Assembly: GCA_021799355.1 (NCBI GenBank)
Contig: JAJZAQ010000003.1
Location: 1-64,000, forward strand
Direction of reading: 5' to 3'
DNA: 64,000 nucleotides
DNA from: Pseudomonadota bacterium
GTDB lineage: Bacteria; Pseudomonadota; Gammaproteobacteria; Burkholderiales; Burkholderiaceae_C
Shown: positions 8,235-18,041 of the stretch, piece after piece
How positions within the stretch are numbered: the stretch's first letter is position 1
Layout of the letters: each line of letters begins with the position of its first letter
Made by a program: the position numbers and the translations under genes
The notes under the pieces: model-generated
Seen by the model: the letters and a program-made list of their open reading frames with translations, nothing else
The model's database searches: none
What the model was told of the DNA's origin: nothing

Positions 8235-8714
8235 TCAGCCTGGATGGTGCGCGCGCGTGCCCAGCGGAGCATGCGCGGCCTTGTCGTAATGCGGGCAACT
8301 ATCCTTGTGCGCGCAGGTGGCGTACAGCGCCAGCGAGTGCTCCTGCAGCTCGAAGCCGTGCTCGGTGGCGACTTTTTTCTGCCGCCGTTCGATTTCGGCG
8401 TCGTAAAACTCGACGACACGGCCGCAGTCCAGGCAGACCAGATGGTCGTGGTGCGTGCCTTCGTTGATTTCGAACACCGATTTGCCGGACTCGAAGTTGC
8501 TGCGCCGCAGGATGCCGGCCTGCTCGAACTGTGTGAGCACGCGGTACACCGTGGCCAGGCCGATGTCCTGCTGTTCGTCGAGCAGCACGCGGTAGACGTC
8601 CTCGGCCGTCATGTGGCGCTGCACACCCTTTTGAAAAATCTCCAGGATGCGCAGCCGCGGCTGGGTGACCTTCAAGCCGGTGCTGCGCAAACCCTGTGCA
8701 TTGCTCGGAACCAT
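8235..8714 (-). CDS. fur: ferric uptake regulator
   Basis: 159 aa iron-responsive repressor. An N-terminal winged helix contains [25 protein letters not shown], and a metal-binding C-terminal half carries [11 protein letters not shown] and a second Cys/His-rich end ([11 protein letters not shown]). It is transcribed away from bamE with a 73-base gap between start codons, the classic betaproteobacterial fur/bamE-dapB arrangement, and converges on hprK. Confidence 0.95.
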   Translation of the reverse strand: MVPSNAQGLRSTGLKVTQPRLRILEIFQKGVQRHMTAEDVYRVLLDEQQDIGLATVYRVLTQFEQAGILRRSNFESGKSVFEINEGTHHDHLVCLDCGRVVEFYDAEIERRQKKVATEHGFELQEHSLALYATCAHKDSCPHYDKAAHAPLGTRAHHPG

Positions 8715-8733
8715 GGCGGGGGCTGCTATTCAG

Positions 8734-8739
8734 TAGAAT
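8734..8739 (+). promoter_or_regulatory. candidate -10 box (TAGAAT) for bamE
   Basis: TAGAAT in the short fur-bamE divergent gap. Transcription from here would begin near the upstream ATG at 8746, which argues that bamE translation starts at 8788 rather than 8746. I could not find a convincing -35 box. Confidence 0.3.
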
Positions 8740-8787
8740 GCGCCGATGTTATACGACCCCGGTCACGCTCGCAGCGTGCGTTTCCCG

Positions 8788-9453
8788 ATGCGGTTTTTTC
8801 CCGTTTCTCCCAGCTTGTACCGTTCGCTGGCGCCGCGGCTCGCAGCGGGAACCGCGCGCGCCGGCTGGGCCGTGGTGGCGCTGTGCGGTCTGGCGCTGCT
8901 CGGCGGCTGCAGCAGCACGGCGATGCAGTCCGACCTGACGTCGATGTTCAAGCCCTACCGCGCCGACGTCATCCAGGGCAACTTCGTCTCGCGCGAAATG
9001 GCCGACGAACTCAAGCCCGGCATGACCAAGGAGCAGGTGCAGGCCATCCTGGGCACGCCGCTGCTGCAGACCATTTTCAACCAGAACCGCTGGGAATACG
9101 TGTTCAGCCTGCGGCAGGGCTACCACGCACCGATCGTGCGGCGCTTCACGGTGTATTTCGACAAAGACGGCAAAATGATCCGCGCCGACGGCGATCCGCT
9201 GCCGTCGGAGCAGGAATTCGTCGCCCAGATCAACGCGCTGCGCGACGGCGGCAAAAAACCCAGGACCCTGAGCGAGGAGCAGTTGCAGGCGGAAATCGCC
9301 GCGGCGCAGAAGGCCTGGGCTGCGGCCAAACACCCGGTGGCGGCGGCATCGCAGCCGGGCAACCTCACGCTGCTGGCGCCGCCGGCAGAACTCGCCGCAT
9401 TGCAACGCGAGCAGCCGCCAGCTCCTGCGGCATCGGCAGCGTCCGGCCAGTGA
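8788..9453 (+). CDS. bamE: outer membrane assembly lipoprotein BamE (SmpA/OmlA)
   Basis: Accessory lipoprotein of the BAM beta-barrel assembly machine. With the 8788 start the lipobox LLGGC places the lipidated cysteine at residue 41; an upstream ATG at 8746 would add 14 residues. The SmpA/OmlA core is clear: [20 protein letters not shown] and [12 protein letters not shown], followed by VYFDKDGKM. The last ~80 residues form an alanine-rich, coiled-coil-like tail that is longer than in enterobacteria. dapB starts 10-22 bases downstream. Confidence 0.9.
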   Translation: MRFFPVSPSLYRSLAPRLAAGTARAGWAVVALCGLALLGGCSSTAMQSDLTSMFKPYRADVIQGNFVSREMADELKPGMTKEQVQAILGTPLLQTIFNQNRWEYVFSLRQGYHAPIVRRFTVYFDKDGKMIRADGDPLPSEQEFVAQINALRDGGKKPRTLSEEQLQAEIAAAQKAWAAAKHPVAAASQPGNLTLLAPPAELAALQREQPPAPAASAASGQ

Positions 9454-9475
9454 GCGTCTTGCCATGCCACAGTCA

Positions 9476-10291
9476 ATGAACCACGACGCGTACCGCATTG
9501 CCATTGCCGGGGCCAGCGGCCGCATGGGGCGCACGCTGATCGACGCCGTGCTCGCCGCCCCCGACTGCCGGCTGGCGGCGGCGCTAGACATGCCGGGCAG
9601 CCCGGCGCTCGGCCAGGACGCCGGCGCCTACGCCGGGCAGCACACCGGCGTGGCCATCCGTTCCGATCTGTACGCCGCGCTGCAACACGCGCGCTATTTC
9701 ATCGACTTCACCCGGCCCGAAGGCACCATGGCGCATCTGGCGGCGTGCGAAGCCGCGGGGGTCGCGATGGTCATCGGCACCACCGGGTTCGACGAGTCGC
9801 AGCTGGCGCGCATCCGCGCGGCGTCGCAGCGCATCGCCATCGTCATGGCGCCGAACATGAGCATCGGCGTCAACGTGGTGTTCAAGCTGCTGGAGCAGGC
9901 CGCGCGCGCGCTGTCGCAGGGCTACGACGTCGAGATCATCGAGGCGCACCATCGGCACAAGGTCGATGCGCCCTCGGGCACGGCGCTGAAAATGGGCGAG
10001 ATCGTCGCCACCGCGCTCGGCCGCGATCTGCAGCAATGCGCGGTGTACGGCCGCGAAGGCGTCACCGGCGAACGCGACGCGGCGACCATCGGCTTTGCCA
10101 CGGTGCGCGGCGGCGACATCGTCGGCGACCACACCGTGCTGTTCGCCGGTACCGGCGAGCGCATCGAGATCACCCACCGCTCCAACAGCCGGGCGAACTA
10201 CGCCCAGGGCAGCCTGCGCGCCGTGCGCTTTTTGCGCGACAAGACGCAGGGGTTGTACGACATGCAGGACGTGCTCGGTCTGAAGGGCTGA
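9476..10291 (+). CDS. dapB: 4-hydroxy-tetrahydrodipicolinate reductase
   Basis: Second committed step of lysine and meso-diaminopimelate synthesis, using NAD(P)H. The nucleotide-binding motif GASGRMG lies near residue 15 and the catalytic/substrate block [15 protein letters not shown] is intact. The ATG at 9476 gives 271 aa; another in-frame ATG at 9464 would add four residues. It follows bamE closely and precedes exbB by a few bases, so bamE-dapB-exbB-exbD is likely one operon. Confidence 0.95.
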   Translation: MNHDAYRIAIAGASGRMGRTLIDAVLAAPDCRLAAALDMPGSPALGQDAGAYAGQHTGVAIRSDLYAALQHARYFIDFTRPEGTMAHLAACEAAGVAMVIGTTGFDESQLARIRAASQRIAIVMAPNMSIGVNVVFKLLEQAARALSQGYDVEIIEAHHRHKVDAPSGTALKMGEIVATALGRDLQQCAVYGREGVTGERDAATIGFATVRGGDIVGDHTVLFAGTGERIEITHRSNSRANYAQGSLRAVRFLRDKTQGLYDMQDVLGLKG

Positions 10292-10300
10292 TTGCGGCGC

Positions 10301-10957
10301 ATGGGCGGACTGGGGCAATTCTGGCAGCAGGGCGACGCCCTCAGCCACCTGGTGGCGCTGACGCTGCTGGCGATGTCGCTGGCGAGCTGGTTCGTCATCC
10401 TGTGGAAGACCGCGCTGCTGTGGCGCGCCGTGCGCCGCGTGCCCGCCGGCATTGCCGCCTACTGGGCCGCACCGTCGCCGGCGCAGGCCGCTGCGGCGGT
10501 GCAGGCGGCAGACCCCGACGGCCTGGCCGGCCTGTTGGCGGCAACCGCTTCCCGCCTGGCACAGCCTGACGCCGCGCACCGCTGGCAGCCGCACGACGAC
10601 CGCGTCACCCGCGAGCTGCGCGACGCGCTGCAACTCGCGCAGCGCCGTCTGCAGGCCGGGCACGTGCTGCTGGCCAGCGTGGGCAGCACCGCGCCGTTCG
10701 TCGGCCTGTTCGGTACCGTCTGGGGGATCTACCACGCGCTCACGGCGATCGCCGCCAGCGGCCAGATCAGCGTGGACAAGGTCGCCGGCCCGGTGGGCGA
10801 AACCCTGATCATGACCGCCGCCGGCCTGGCCGTGGCCATTCCCGCCGTGCTGGCGTACAACGCGCTGAGCAAACGCGCCCGACGGGTGCAAAGCGCGCTC
10901 GAAGGCTTCGCCCACGACCTGCAGCGGCTGCTGTCGGCCGCGTCGGCTGCGCCATGA
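10301..10957 (+). CDS. exbB: MotA/TolQ/ExbB-family proton channel subunit
   Basis: 218 aa inner-membrane protein with three hydrophobic helices. The family block VGSTAPFVGLFGTVWGIYHAL and the third helix GETLIMTAAGLAVAIPAVLAYN are typical of ExbB/TolQ. The ATG at 10301 is taken over a TTG at 10292. Its stop overlaps the start of the ExbD gene (ATGA). The pair energises TonB-dependent outer-membrane uptake or a Tol-type system; no tonB, tolA or receptor gene is in the window. Confidence 0.88.
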   Translation: MGGLGQFWQQGDALSHLVALTLLAMSLASWFVILWKTALLWRAVRRVPAGIAAYWAAPSPAQAAAAVQAADPDGLAGLLAATASRLAQPDAAHRWQPHDDRVTRELRDALQLAQRRLQAGHVLLASVGSTAPFVGLFGTVWGIYHALTAIAASGQISVDKVAGPVGETLIMTAAGLAVAIPAVLAYNALSKRARRVQSALEGFAHDLQRLLSAASAAP

Positions 10958-11394
10958 GCTTCGGCAGTTTCGACCACGGCGACGGCGATGACGCGATGAG
11001 CGACATCAACATGACGCCGCTGATCGACGTCATGCTGGTGCTGCTGGTGATTTTCATCATCACCGCGCCGCTGCTCACCGGCAGCCTCAGGCTCGAACTC
11101 CCCAAGGTCGATGCGCCGCCGGCGCAACGCACGCCGCAGGTGCTCGACGTGGCGCTGCGTAAAGACGGGCGGCTGTACCTCGGCGGCCAGCCCATCACCC
11201 TGCCGCAGCTCGCCGCGCGCTTTGCCGCCGCCGCGCAGCAGTCGGCGCAGACCGAAGTGCATCTGAGCGCCGATGCCGCCGTGCCCTACGGGGACGTGGC
11301 GCAGGTCATGGGCGCGGCGCAGCACGCCGGGCTGAGCCGCATCGGCCTGATCACCCAGCCGCCCACCGCGGCGACGTCTGCCGCGGTGCGCTAG
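10954..11394 (+). CDS. exbD: ExbD/TolR-family biopolymer transport protein
   Basis: 146 aa. A short cytoplasmic tail, then the single transmembrane helix INMTPLIDVMLVLLVIFII containing the essential aspartate (D25), followed by a periplasmic ExbD/TolR domain. It overlaps exbB by four bases, indicating translational coupling and fixed subunit ratio. The position after fur and dapB suggests iron uptake as the likely client, but no TonB partner is visible here. Confidence 0.9.
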   Translation: MSFGSFDHGDGDDAMSDINMTPLIDVMLVLLVIFIITAPLLTGSLRLELPKVDAPPAQRTPQVLDVALRKDGRLYLGGQPITLPQLAARFAAAAQQSAQTEVHLSADAAVPYGDVAQVMGAAQHAGLSRIGLITQPPTAATSAAVR

Positions 11395-11421
11395 GGGCTG
11401 TCTGCCACACCCGGCGCCGTC

Positions 11422-11784
11422 TCACTTGAAGTGGTAGTAGGTCTGGTTGAGGTAGGCGGCGATGTCGCGGACCTCGTCGGGAAACAGCTCGTGGTTGAGC
11501 TGGGTGACGCACATCTGGGTGAAGGCGAGCAACTGCCGGGCGTTGTGCACCTTGCGGTCGCTGCGGGTGTACATCGCCGCGGCCTGCCCCATCATGCGCT
11601 GCGCATGGCAGCTGGCGCACTGCAGCTCGGTGTAGAACTGCTGCCCCCTGGCCACGTTGACGCCGTGGAATTCCGCCGGCTCCGCCCCGGGCGCTGCGGC
11701 CAGCGCCGCGCTGCCCAGCGTGAGCAGCGCGGCGAACGCGCCGCCGTGCACCGTCAGCCGCATGCTGCACAAAGGTCGGATCAT
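11422..11784 (-). CDS. small periplasmic c-type cytochrome
   Basis: 120 aa with a Sec signal peptide ending near ALAAA (residue ~30) and one heme site CASCH (C56, C59, H60). The C-terminal part MCVTQLNHELFPDEVRDIAAYLNQTYYHF resembles small monoheme cytochromes used as electron carriers. The start at 11784 has AGGAG six bases upstream; an earlier ATG at 11811 lacks this. It converges on exbD and stands alone otherwise, so its redox partner is unknown. Confidence 0.8.
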   Translation of the reverse strand: MIRPLCSMRLTVHGGAFAALLTLGSAALAAAPGAEPAEFHGVNVARGQQFYTELQCASCHAQRMMGQAAAMYTRSDRKVHNARQLLAFTQMCVTQLNHELFPDEVRDIAAYLNQTYYHFK

Positions 11785-11965
11785 CGCTGTCTCCTCGAAA
11801 TCGTTGTGCACTCAGAAGGTGTGAACGCCCCGGCCATCGCCCGCCCGCGACACGCCGGATGCGCTCGCCCCTGCCGAGTGTGCGGCGCCAGCCGGGGTCT
11901 GTCCACAACATCCCTGCGCGCAGCAGGGGCGCAGTCGCAGGTTCGATGCGTCGCCAGCGCCGCGC

Positions 11966-13747
11966 TCACACCTGCGCCGCGCCGGGCCATGTGAACCGCA
12001 CCGCACTCGCCGGCGGCGGCGTCTGCTCGCTCCACAGCACGTAGGTATCGCGTCCCTGCGCTTTGGCGCGGTACATCGCCGCATCGGCCAGGCGCAGCAG
12101 GTCTTCGAGGTTCTGCGCCTGCTGCGGGTACAGCGCCACGCCGATGCTGCCGGTGGCGTGGAACTCCTGCCCCGACAGCGCATATGGCACGCGCAGCCGC
12201 TCCAGGGCGTGGCGGGCGAGGTCTTCGGCCAGGCGTGGGGAGGGCAGATTGGGCAGGATGATGGCGAATTCATCGCCGCCCAGCCGGGCGCAGGCGGCAT
12301 CCGGGCCGAAGGCATCGCGCAGCCGTGCGGCGGCGGCCTGGATCAGCGCGTCGCCGGCGGCGTGGCCGAACTGGTCGTTGATGCGTTTGAGTCCGTCCAG
12401 ATCCAGCCACAGCACGGCGGCGTGTGCCTGGCTGTCATGGGTGCGGTCGAGCAGGCGCTGACCCTGCTCGAACAGGCCGTTGCGGTTGAGCAGACCGGTC
12501 AGCGGGTCTTTGCGCAGCAGGTCCTGCAGCCGGCTGGCGCGTTCACGCAACTGCGCCACACGCACCGACAGACCGTAGGTCAGCACCAGCGCCAGCAGCG
12601 CCGACACCCACTGCAACGCATCGGCGGTGAGGAAGGTTTCGGGCAGCCACCCCAGGGTGCGGCCGATGTTGGCAAAGCCCACGAGCAGCAGCGGCACCAG
12701 GCTGAGCAGCAAAATCACCGCCGGGACGAACTGCTGCCGCCAGCGCAACACCGCTGCCGCGGCGATCGCCAGCAGCGTGGCTGCGGCCAGCAACTGCGCC
12801 GGAATCAGCATCCAGTCGCTGTTGGGCAGCAGCGCCGCCAGCGCCAGCGTCAGCGTCAGCCACTGCACGATCTGCAGCGCCAGATCGGCGCGCGGCGCGT
12901 GCCGCGGCAGCAGCAGATAGGTGCGGATGAACGCCAGGCCGCCGGCGCACATGAGCATCAGACCGCTGATCAGGCCGATGCCGTTCCAGCGCACCGAGGT
13001 GTTCCACAACTGGTGCTGCCCCACCCCGGTGAACACCAGCATGTAAAACAGCGTGGCCGCCTGCCAAAGAATGTAGGTGAGATAGGCCGCGTCGCGCGTG
13101 CTGGCGTACAAAAAGGCGTTGTAGATCAGCAGCGCCAGCATCATGCCGTAAAACAGCCCCTGCAGCAGCGCGTCGTCGACGGCATGATGGCGGAATGCGC
13201 CGGCCTCCCAGAGCTGCATCTGCGGCGTGATCGCGCCGATCTGCGCCACGCGCACCAGCAGGGTGCTCGGCCCCTGCGGCGGCTCGACGGCGAACGCCGG
13301 GTGGCGCGAGTGCAGGGCGCGCAGGCGCACGGCATGGCGGTCTTCGCCTTCCCACACCACATACGCTTGTACCTGCCGCCACACCGGACGGCCCAGCTGC
13401 AGCACGAGCTGCTCGGGCGACTGCTCGGTGCGGTACAGCCGCAGCCGCAGCCACACCGCGTGCTCGCGGATGCCGAGGTTGCTGCCCGTCAGCGGGGCGA
13501 AGCGCGCATCGGGCAACGCGGCCACGGCGTCGGCCCGCAGCGGCGTGGCCGCGGGCTCGTTGAGCAGCGACAGCGACGGCGACACATCGTGCCGCACCAG
13601 ATCCGGCGGCACCAGCACCACCAGCGCCGCCGGATCGGGGGTGGAGGGGTCGTCGGCTGCGGCCACCAGCAGCCAGATCACGGCCCCGGCCAGCGCCAGC
13701 AGGCCGAGCAGACCGCGGCGGAAAACGGGCTTGGGCGCAGGCGTCAT
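11966..13747 (-). CDS. 7TM-DISM sensor diguanylate cyclase
   Basis: 593 aa. A signal-anchor helix is followed by a periplasmic 7TMR-DISM extracellular domain (~50-190, with RLRLYRTEQSPEQLVLQLGRP), seven membrane helices (~215-410), a short linker and a GGDEF domain (LGGDEF intact) near the C-terminus. The inhibitory RxxD site is absent (GPDA at the equivalent position). Starting at 13747 (MTPAPKPVFRR) removes an implausible 57-residue extension. The periplasmic domain class often senses carbohydrates, but the ligand is unknown. Confidence 0.87.
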   Translation of the reverse strand: MTPAPKPVFRRGLLGLLALAGAVIWLLVAAADDPSTPDPAALVVLVPPDLVRHDVSPSLSLLNEPAATPLRADAVAALPDARFAPLTGSNLGIREHAVWLRLRLYRTEQSPEQLVLQLGRPVWRQVQAYVVWEGEDRHAVRLRALHSRHPAFAVEPPQGPSTLLVRVAQIGAITPQMQLWEAGAFRHHAVDDALLQGLFYGMMLALLIYNAFLYASTRDAAYLTYILWQAATLFYMLVFTGVGQHQLWNTSVRWNGIGLISGLMLMCAGGLAFIRTYLLLPRHAPRADLALQIVQWLTLTLALAALLPNSDWMLIPAQLLAAATLLAIAAAAVLRWRQQFVPAVILLLSLVPLLLVGFANIGRTLGWLPETFLTADALQWVSALLALVLTYGLSVRVAQLRERASRLQDLLRKDPLTGLLNRNGLFEQGQRLLDRTHDSQAHAAVLWLDLDGLKRINDQFGHAAGDALIQAAAARLRDAFGPDAACARLGGDEFAIILPNLPSPRLAEDLARHALERLRVPYALSGQEFHATGSIGVALYPQQAQNLEDLLRLADAAMYRAKAQGRDTYVLWSEQTPPPASAVRFTWPGAAQV

Positions 13748-13916
13748 CGGGTTGTGGCAAACGGGAGCATCCGGCCAGCACGGGCTGGGCTGACGGCCAG
13801 TGTAGGCAGCGGCCCATACCGCCTCAATCCCTCTCAGCAGGGGGGCGCGACGCAGGCAGGCACAATGCGCTGCAGCGCCGCGGCATGGTGCCGCGCGCCC
13901 TGAGAGTGGGACCCGC

Positions 13917-14555
13917 ATGCTTCGCTATCACATCCTTCCCGTGACGTCATTTGCCCAGAACGCCTGCCTGCTGTGGGACGATGCGACGCGCGACGCCGTG
14001 CTCACCGATCCCGGCGGCGAGGCCGACCGGCTGCTGCACGCCGCCGCGCAGGCCCGCGTGCAGCTGCGCGCCGTGTGGCTGACGCATGCGCACATCGACC
14101 ACGCCGGCGCCGCCGCCGAGGTCGCGCTGCGCGCCGGCGTTCCCATCATCGGCCCGCACCCTGGAGATCAGTTCTGGATCGACGCGCTGCCGCAGCAGGC
14201 GCAGCTCTTCGGCTTCCCTCCGGCGCAGGCGTTCACCCCCGATCGCTGGCTGGCCGACGGCGACACCGTCGAGCTCGGCAGCCTGCAGTTCACCGTGCGT
14301 CACTGTCCCGGCCACACTCCTGGTCACGTGGTGTATCACCAGCCGCAGGCGCAGCGCTGTTGGGTCGGCGACGTGCTGTTCGCCGGCTCGATCGGCCGCA
14401 CCGACTTTCCCGGCGGCAGCCAGCAACAGCTCATCGACAGCATCGTGCACAAGCTCTGGCCGATGGGCGATGACACCGTGTTCATTCCCGGCCACGGCGC
14501 CGAATCGACCTTTGGCGCCGAGCGGCGCAGCAACCCGTTCGTCGGCGGCACCTGA
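13917..14555 (+). CDS. MBL-fold hydrolase (YcbL/glyoxalase II-like)
   Basis: 212 aa metallo-beta-lactamase fold hydrolase. Metal motif THAHIDHAG (HxHxDH) near residue 60, further ligands in CPGHTPGHV and GDVLFAGSIGRTDFPGG, and a closing PGHGAES. The length and motifs match YcbL-type type II glyoxalase-like proteins rather than full glyoxalase II, which carries an extra substrate domain. It is divergent from the diguanylate cyclase gene and has no operon partner. Confidence 0.87.
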   Translation: MLRYHILPVTSFAQNACLLWDDATRDAVLTDPGGEADRLLHAAAQARVQLRAVWLTHAHIDHAGAAAEVALRAGVPIIGPHPGDQFWIDALPQQAQLFGFPPAQAFTPDRWLADGDTVELGSLQFTVRHCPGHTPGHVVYHQPQAQRCWVGDVLFAGSIGRTDFPGGSQQQLIDSIVHKLWPMGDDTVFIPGHGAESTFGAERRSNPFVGGT

Positions 14556-14574
14556 GCGGTGCGCTGGCCAGGGC

Positions 14575-14601
14575 AAAAAAAACCGCAGCACGAGGCTGCG
14601 G
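14575..14601 (-). terminator. intrinsic terminator of the YedE-YeeE-BON operon
   Basis: On the minus strand, CCGCAGC, loop CTCGT, GCTGCGG (arms 14583-14589 and 14595-14601) followed by eight T residues (14575-14582). It lies 82 bases beyond the stop of the BON-domain gene and 20 bases beyond the convergent MBL gene. Confidence 0.8.
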
Positions 14602-14683
14602 CAAGCATCTCCAGCCCATCGGGGAAAGGGCAAGGAGTGCGAGGAGCGCGACGGGTCGCGGGGTACGGCGTTTGACGCCGGAT

Positions 14684-15031
14684 TCAGTTCAGCTGCGGCG
14701 CGTGCATCGCGCCGGCCGTCGTGGTGGCGCTGTGCCAGTCGCTGCACACGGCGTGCACGCCAGGGGTGGTGAACACCAGCCATTCGGCGTGCGCGCGCAG
14801 CCGCGGGTCGCGCAACTGGCCGCACAGCCGTACCAGGCCATCGTGCACCTGCACGTCGATGCGCAGATGGCGCAGCGCCGTCTGGCTGAGCCGTTTGCGC
14901 ACCAGGCGCAGCAGGTGGTCGTCGGCCGCGGTATCGATGACGGCGCCGTCCGCCGTCAGTGGTGCTGCGCACACCGGATGCACGTGGTGCGCGCCGGCAG
15001 GCGGGGAACGACGCGAGGATTGCAGGGTCAT
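14684..15031 (-). CDS. BON-domain protein
   Basis: 115 aa. The C-terminal half is a BON domain (RIDVQVHDGLVRLCGQLRDPRLRAHAE), as in OsmY-type and other envelope or ligand-binding proteins. There is no obvious signal peptide, so it may be cytoplasmic. GAGGAG precedes the ATG by about six bases and overlaps the stop region of the YeeE gene, so it is the third gene of that operon. Function unknown. Its 19-base start region is identical to that of erpA. Confidence 0.72.
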   Translation of the reverse strand: MTLQSSRRSPPAGAHHVHPVCAAPLTADGAVIDTAADDHLLRLVRKRLSQTALRHLRIDVQVHDGLVRLCGQLRDPRLRAHAEWLVFTTPGVHAVCSDWHSATTTAGAMHAPQLN

Positions 15032-15041
15032 GCGGTTCTCC

Positions 15042-15485
15042 TCAAGGAGTATGGACGTCGGCCAGCCGGGTTTGCGCCGTCCGCCGTTGCCACAGTTCGA
15101 CCGACGCCATGCCGGCAAGCAGGCTGGCGACGAACAGCCAGACAGGCGCATGCAGCGACGGCAGCGCCGCCAGAGCCGGCCCGGGACACAGCCCGGTCAA
15201 TCCCCAGCCGATGCCAAACAGCGCACTGCCAAACAGCAGCCGACGGTTGATGGGGCGGGTTTGCGGAAACGTCACGGCCTCGCCCAGCAGCGCAAGCCGG
15301 CGGCGTTGCGCCAGTTGCAGCGGGACGAACGCGGTGAGCACGGCGCAGGCCAGCACGACGAGCAGACTGGGATTCCACGGCCCGGCCAGGTCGAGAAACC
15401 CGAGCACTCGGGCCGGGTCGCTCATGCCTGACAGCAGCACACCCAGGCCGAACAGCAGGCCACAAAACAACGCGAGCAGATCCAT
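15042..15485 (-). CDS. YeeE/YedE-family inner-membrane protein, C-terminal-type half
   Basis: 147 aa, about four hydrophobic helices. Contains GMSDPARVLGFLD and GIGWGLTGLCPGPAL, the signature of DUF6691/YeeE-type proteins. Together with the gene upstream it forms a two-gene version of the long YeeE/YedE (TsuA-like) thiosulfate or sulfur-compound transporters. The ATG at 15485 follows the upstream partner's stop by 25 bases. Substrate not established from sequence. Confidence 0.82.
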   Translation of the reverse strand: MDLLALFCGLLFGLGVLLSGMSDPARVLGFLDLAGPWNPSLLVVLACAVLTAFVPLQLAQRRRLALLGEAVTFPQTRPINRRLLFGSALFGIGWGLTGLCPGPALAALPSLHAPVWLFVASLLAGMASVELWQRRTAQTRLADVHTP

Positions 15486-15510
15486 CGGTGCACCCCCGTG
15501 GCAACGCAGG

Positions 15511-15954
15511 TCAGTACAGCAGCAGGTGCACCGCCACGGCGGTGGCGATGGCCGTTGCGGTGAACGTGCCGACGGCGGCGAACGAGCGCGGCGACAGCCG
15601 GGCCAGGCCGCACACCCCATGCCCGCTGGCGCAGCCCGAACCCAGGCGCGAGCCGGCGCCCACCAGCCACCCGCCGATCAACCACACCGGCCACGAGGCG
15701 TGGGTGAACGTCCCGGGAATGCGGCTCCACAGTGACCACAACACCGCGGCGAGCACGATGCCGAGCACGAACTGCAGGCGCCACGTCGTTTGCGCCCGCC
15801 CGGCCAGGGCGTCGGCGAGTGCGCCGCCGACGATGCCGCTGACACCGGCGATTTTTCCTCCCCCCAGGGCCAGCGCTGCAGCGGCGGCGCCGATGAGCAC
15901 GCCGCCGGCGGCGCTGGATGCGGGGGTGAACGCTGACCAGTCGATGGTGAGCAT
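15511..15954 (-). CDS. YeeE/YedE-family inner-membrane protein, N-terminal-type half
   Basis: 147 aa, the same length as its partner. Several hydrophobic helices and the family signature GSGCASGHGVCGLARLS, whose cysteines are thought to relay sulfur compounds in the TsuA group. The start at 15954 (MLTIDWSAFTPASSAAGG) removes a non-hydrophobic upstream extension. First gene of the three-gene YedE-YeeE-BON operon; the dyad at 16097-16115 lies about 145 bases upstream. Confidence 0.82.
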   Translation of the reverse strand: MLTIDWSAFTPASSAAGGVLIGAAAAALALGGGKIAGVSGIVGGALADALAGRAQTTWRLQFVLGIVLAAVLWSLWSRIPGTFTHASWPVWLIGGWLVGAGSRLGSGCASGHGVCGLARLSPRSFAAVGTFTATAIATAVAVHLLLY

Positions 15955-16096
15955 CGTTGTCCTCCAGCAAAAAAGCGAGATGCCGCAAGGACAGCAATCC
16001 GCATGCCAGACGCGCCGGCCCTGTGGCGGGAGAGGAAAACCGCGGCGCGCTGCGCCCACGCGCGCGGCGACGGCGCGGCAAAGAATAGGGTCATGG

Positions 16097-16115
16097 CGAC
16101 GGTTTCTCCGTCGCA
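16097..16115. other. 7-bp perfect dyad upstream of the YedE-YeeE operon
   Basis: GCGACGG (16097-16103), TTTCT, CCGTCGC (16109-16115), nested in an outer imperfect repeat GGGTCATGG ... CCATAACCC. It lies in the 214-base gap between the glrR-like gene and yedE. An operator or an mRNA hairpin are both possible; no other feature was seen in this gap. Confidence 0.5.
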
Positions 16116-16168
16116 ACCATAACCCATTGATGTGAAATGGATTTTTTGTCGCTGGGCAACGACGGTGG

Positions 16169-17542
<1,374 letters not shown>

Positions 17543-17552
17543 GCGGGCAGGG

Positions 17553-18041
17553 TCAGCGGGTGCGGTTTTGCAACTGGGTTTCGAGCGATTTGATCTGCTC
17601 GATCTGTTTTTGCAGCGACTGCGCGGTTTTTTGCGCCTGCTGCAGCGCGAGCTGCTGCGCTCCATCGCGCTGCAGCAGCGCGATGAAATTGCGCGCCGGC
17701 GCATCGGTGGCGCGCGCGGCCAGACCGTCGAGCAGATTCTGCGCGGTTTCGGCATCACCCGGCTCGCCGCGCGTCAGCAGCAGCATGGCCAGTTGCAGTT
17801 GTTCACCGGCGGTACGCCGCCGGCCCAGCGCCAGCAACCGTGCAGTTTGCGCTTGCAGCGCCGGGCCGGCAGAGGTCGCGGTGTCGCGCAGCACGCGGCT
17901 GATGCTGGCGTCGTCCAGCCGGTCGGCGGCCGCAGCGGCGTGCGCCGGCGGTTCGGCCAGCCGCGGCAGTTCGGCGCACGCCGACAGCGTCAGCGCCAGG
18001 GCGAGGGGGAGCAGCAGACGGGCGGGATGGTGCAGGGTCAT
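17553..18041 (-). CDS. qseG: QseG-like outer-membrane lipoprotein
   Basis: 162 aa. A lipoprotein signal with lipobox TLSAC (C22) is followed by an alpha-helical, Gln/Leu-rich mature part that ends in a coiled coil (QQAQKTAQSLQKQIEQIKSLETQ). In enterobacteria QseG sits between the kinase and regulator genes and modulates the kinase. Here it overlaps the kinase gene by four bases (ATGA) and precedes the regulator by 10 bases. Homology is by position and architecture rather than strong sequence motifs. Confidence 0.6.
   Translation of the reverse strand: MTLHHPARLLLPLALALTLSACAELPRLAEPPAHAAAAADRLDDASISRVLRDTATSAGPALQAQTARLLALGRRRTAGEQLQLAMLLLTRGEPGDAETAQNLLDGLAARATDAPARNFIALLQRDGAQQLALQQAQKTAQSLQKQIEQIKSLETQLQNRTR

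Noticed and set aside
11814-11829. 16-base word AGAAGGTGTGAACGCC repeated at 38182-38197
   Set aside because: Expected by chance to occur about once among 16-mers in a GC-biased 64-kb window; contexts are unrelated (one intergenic, one between M23 and anmK).
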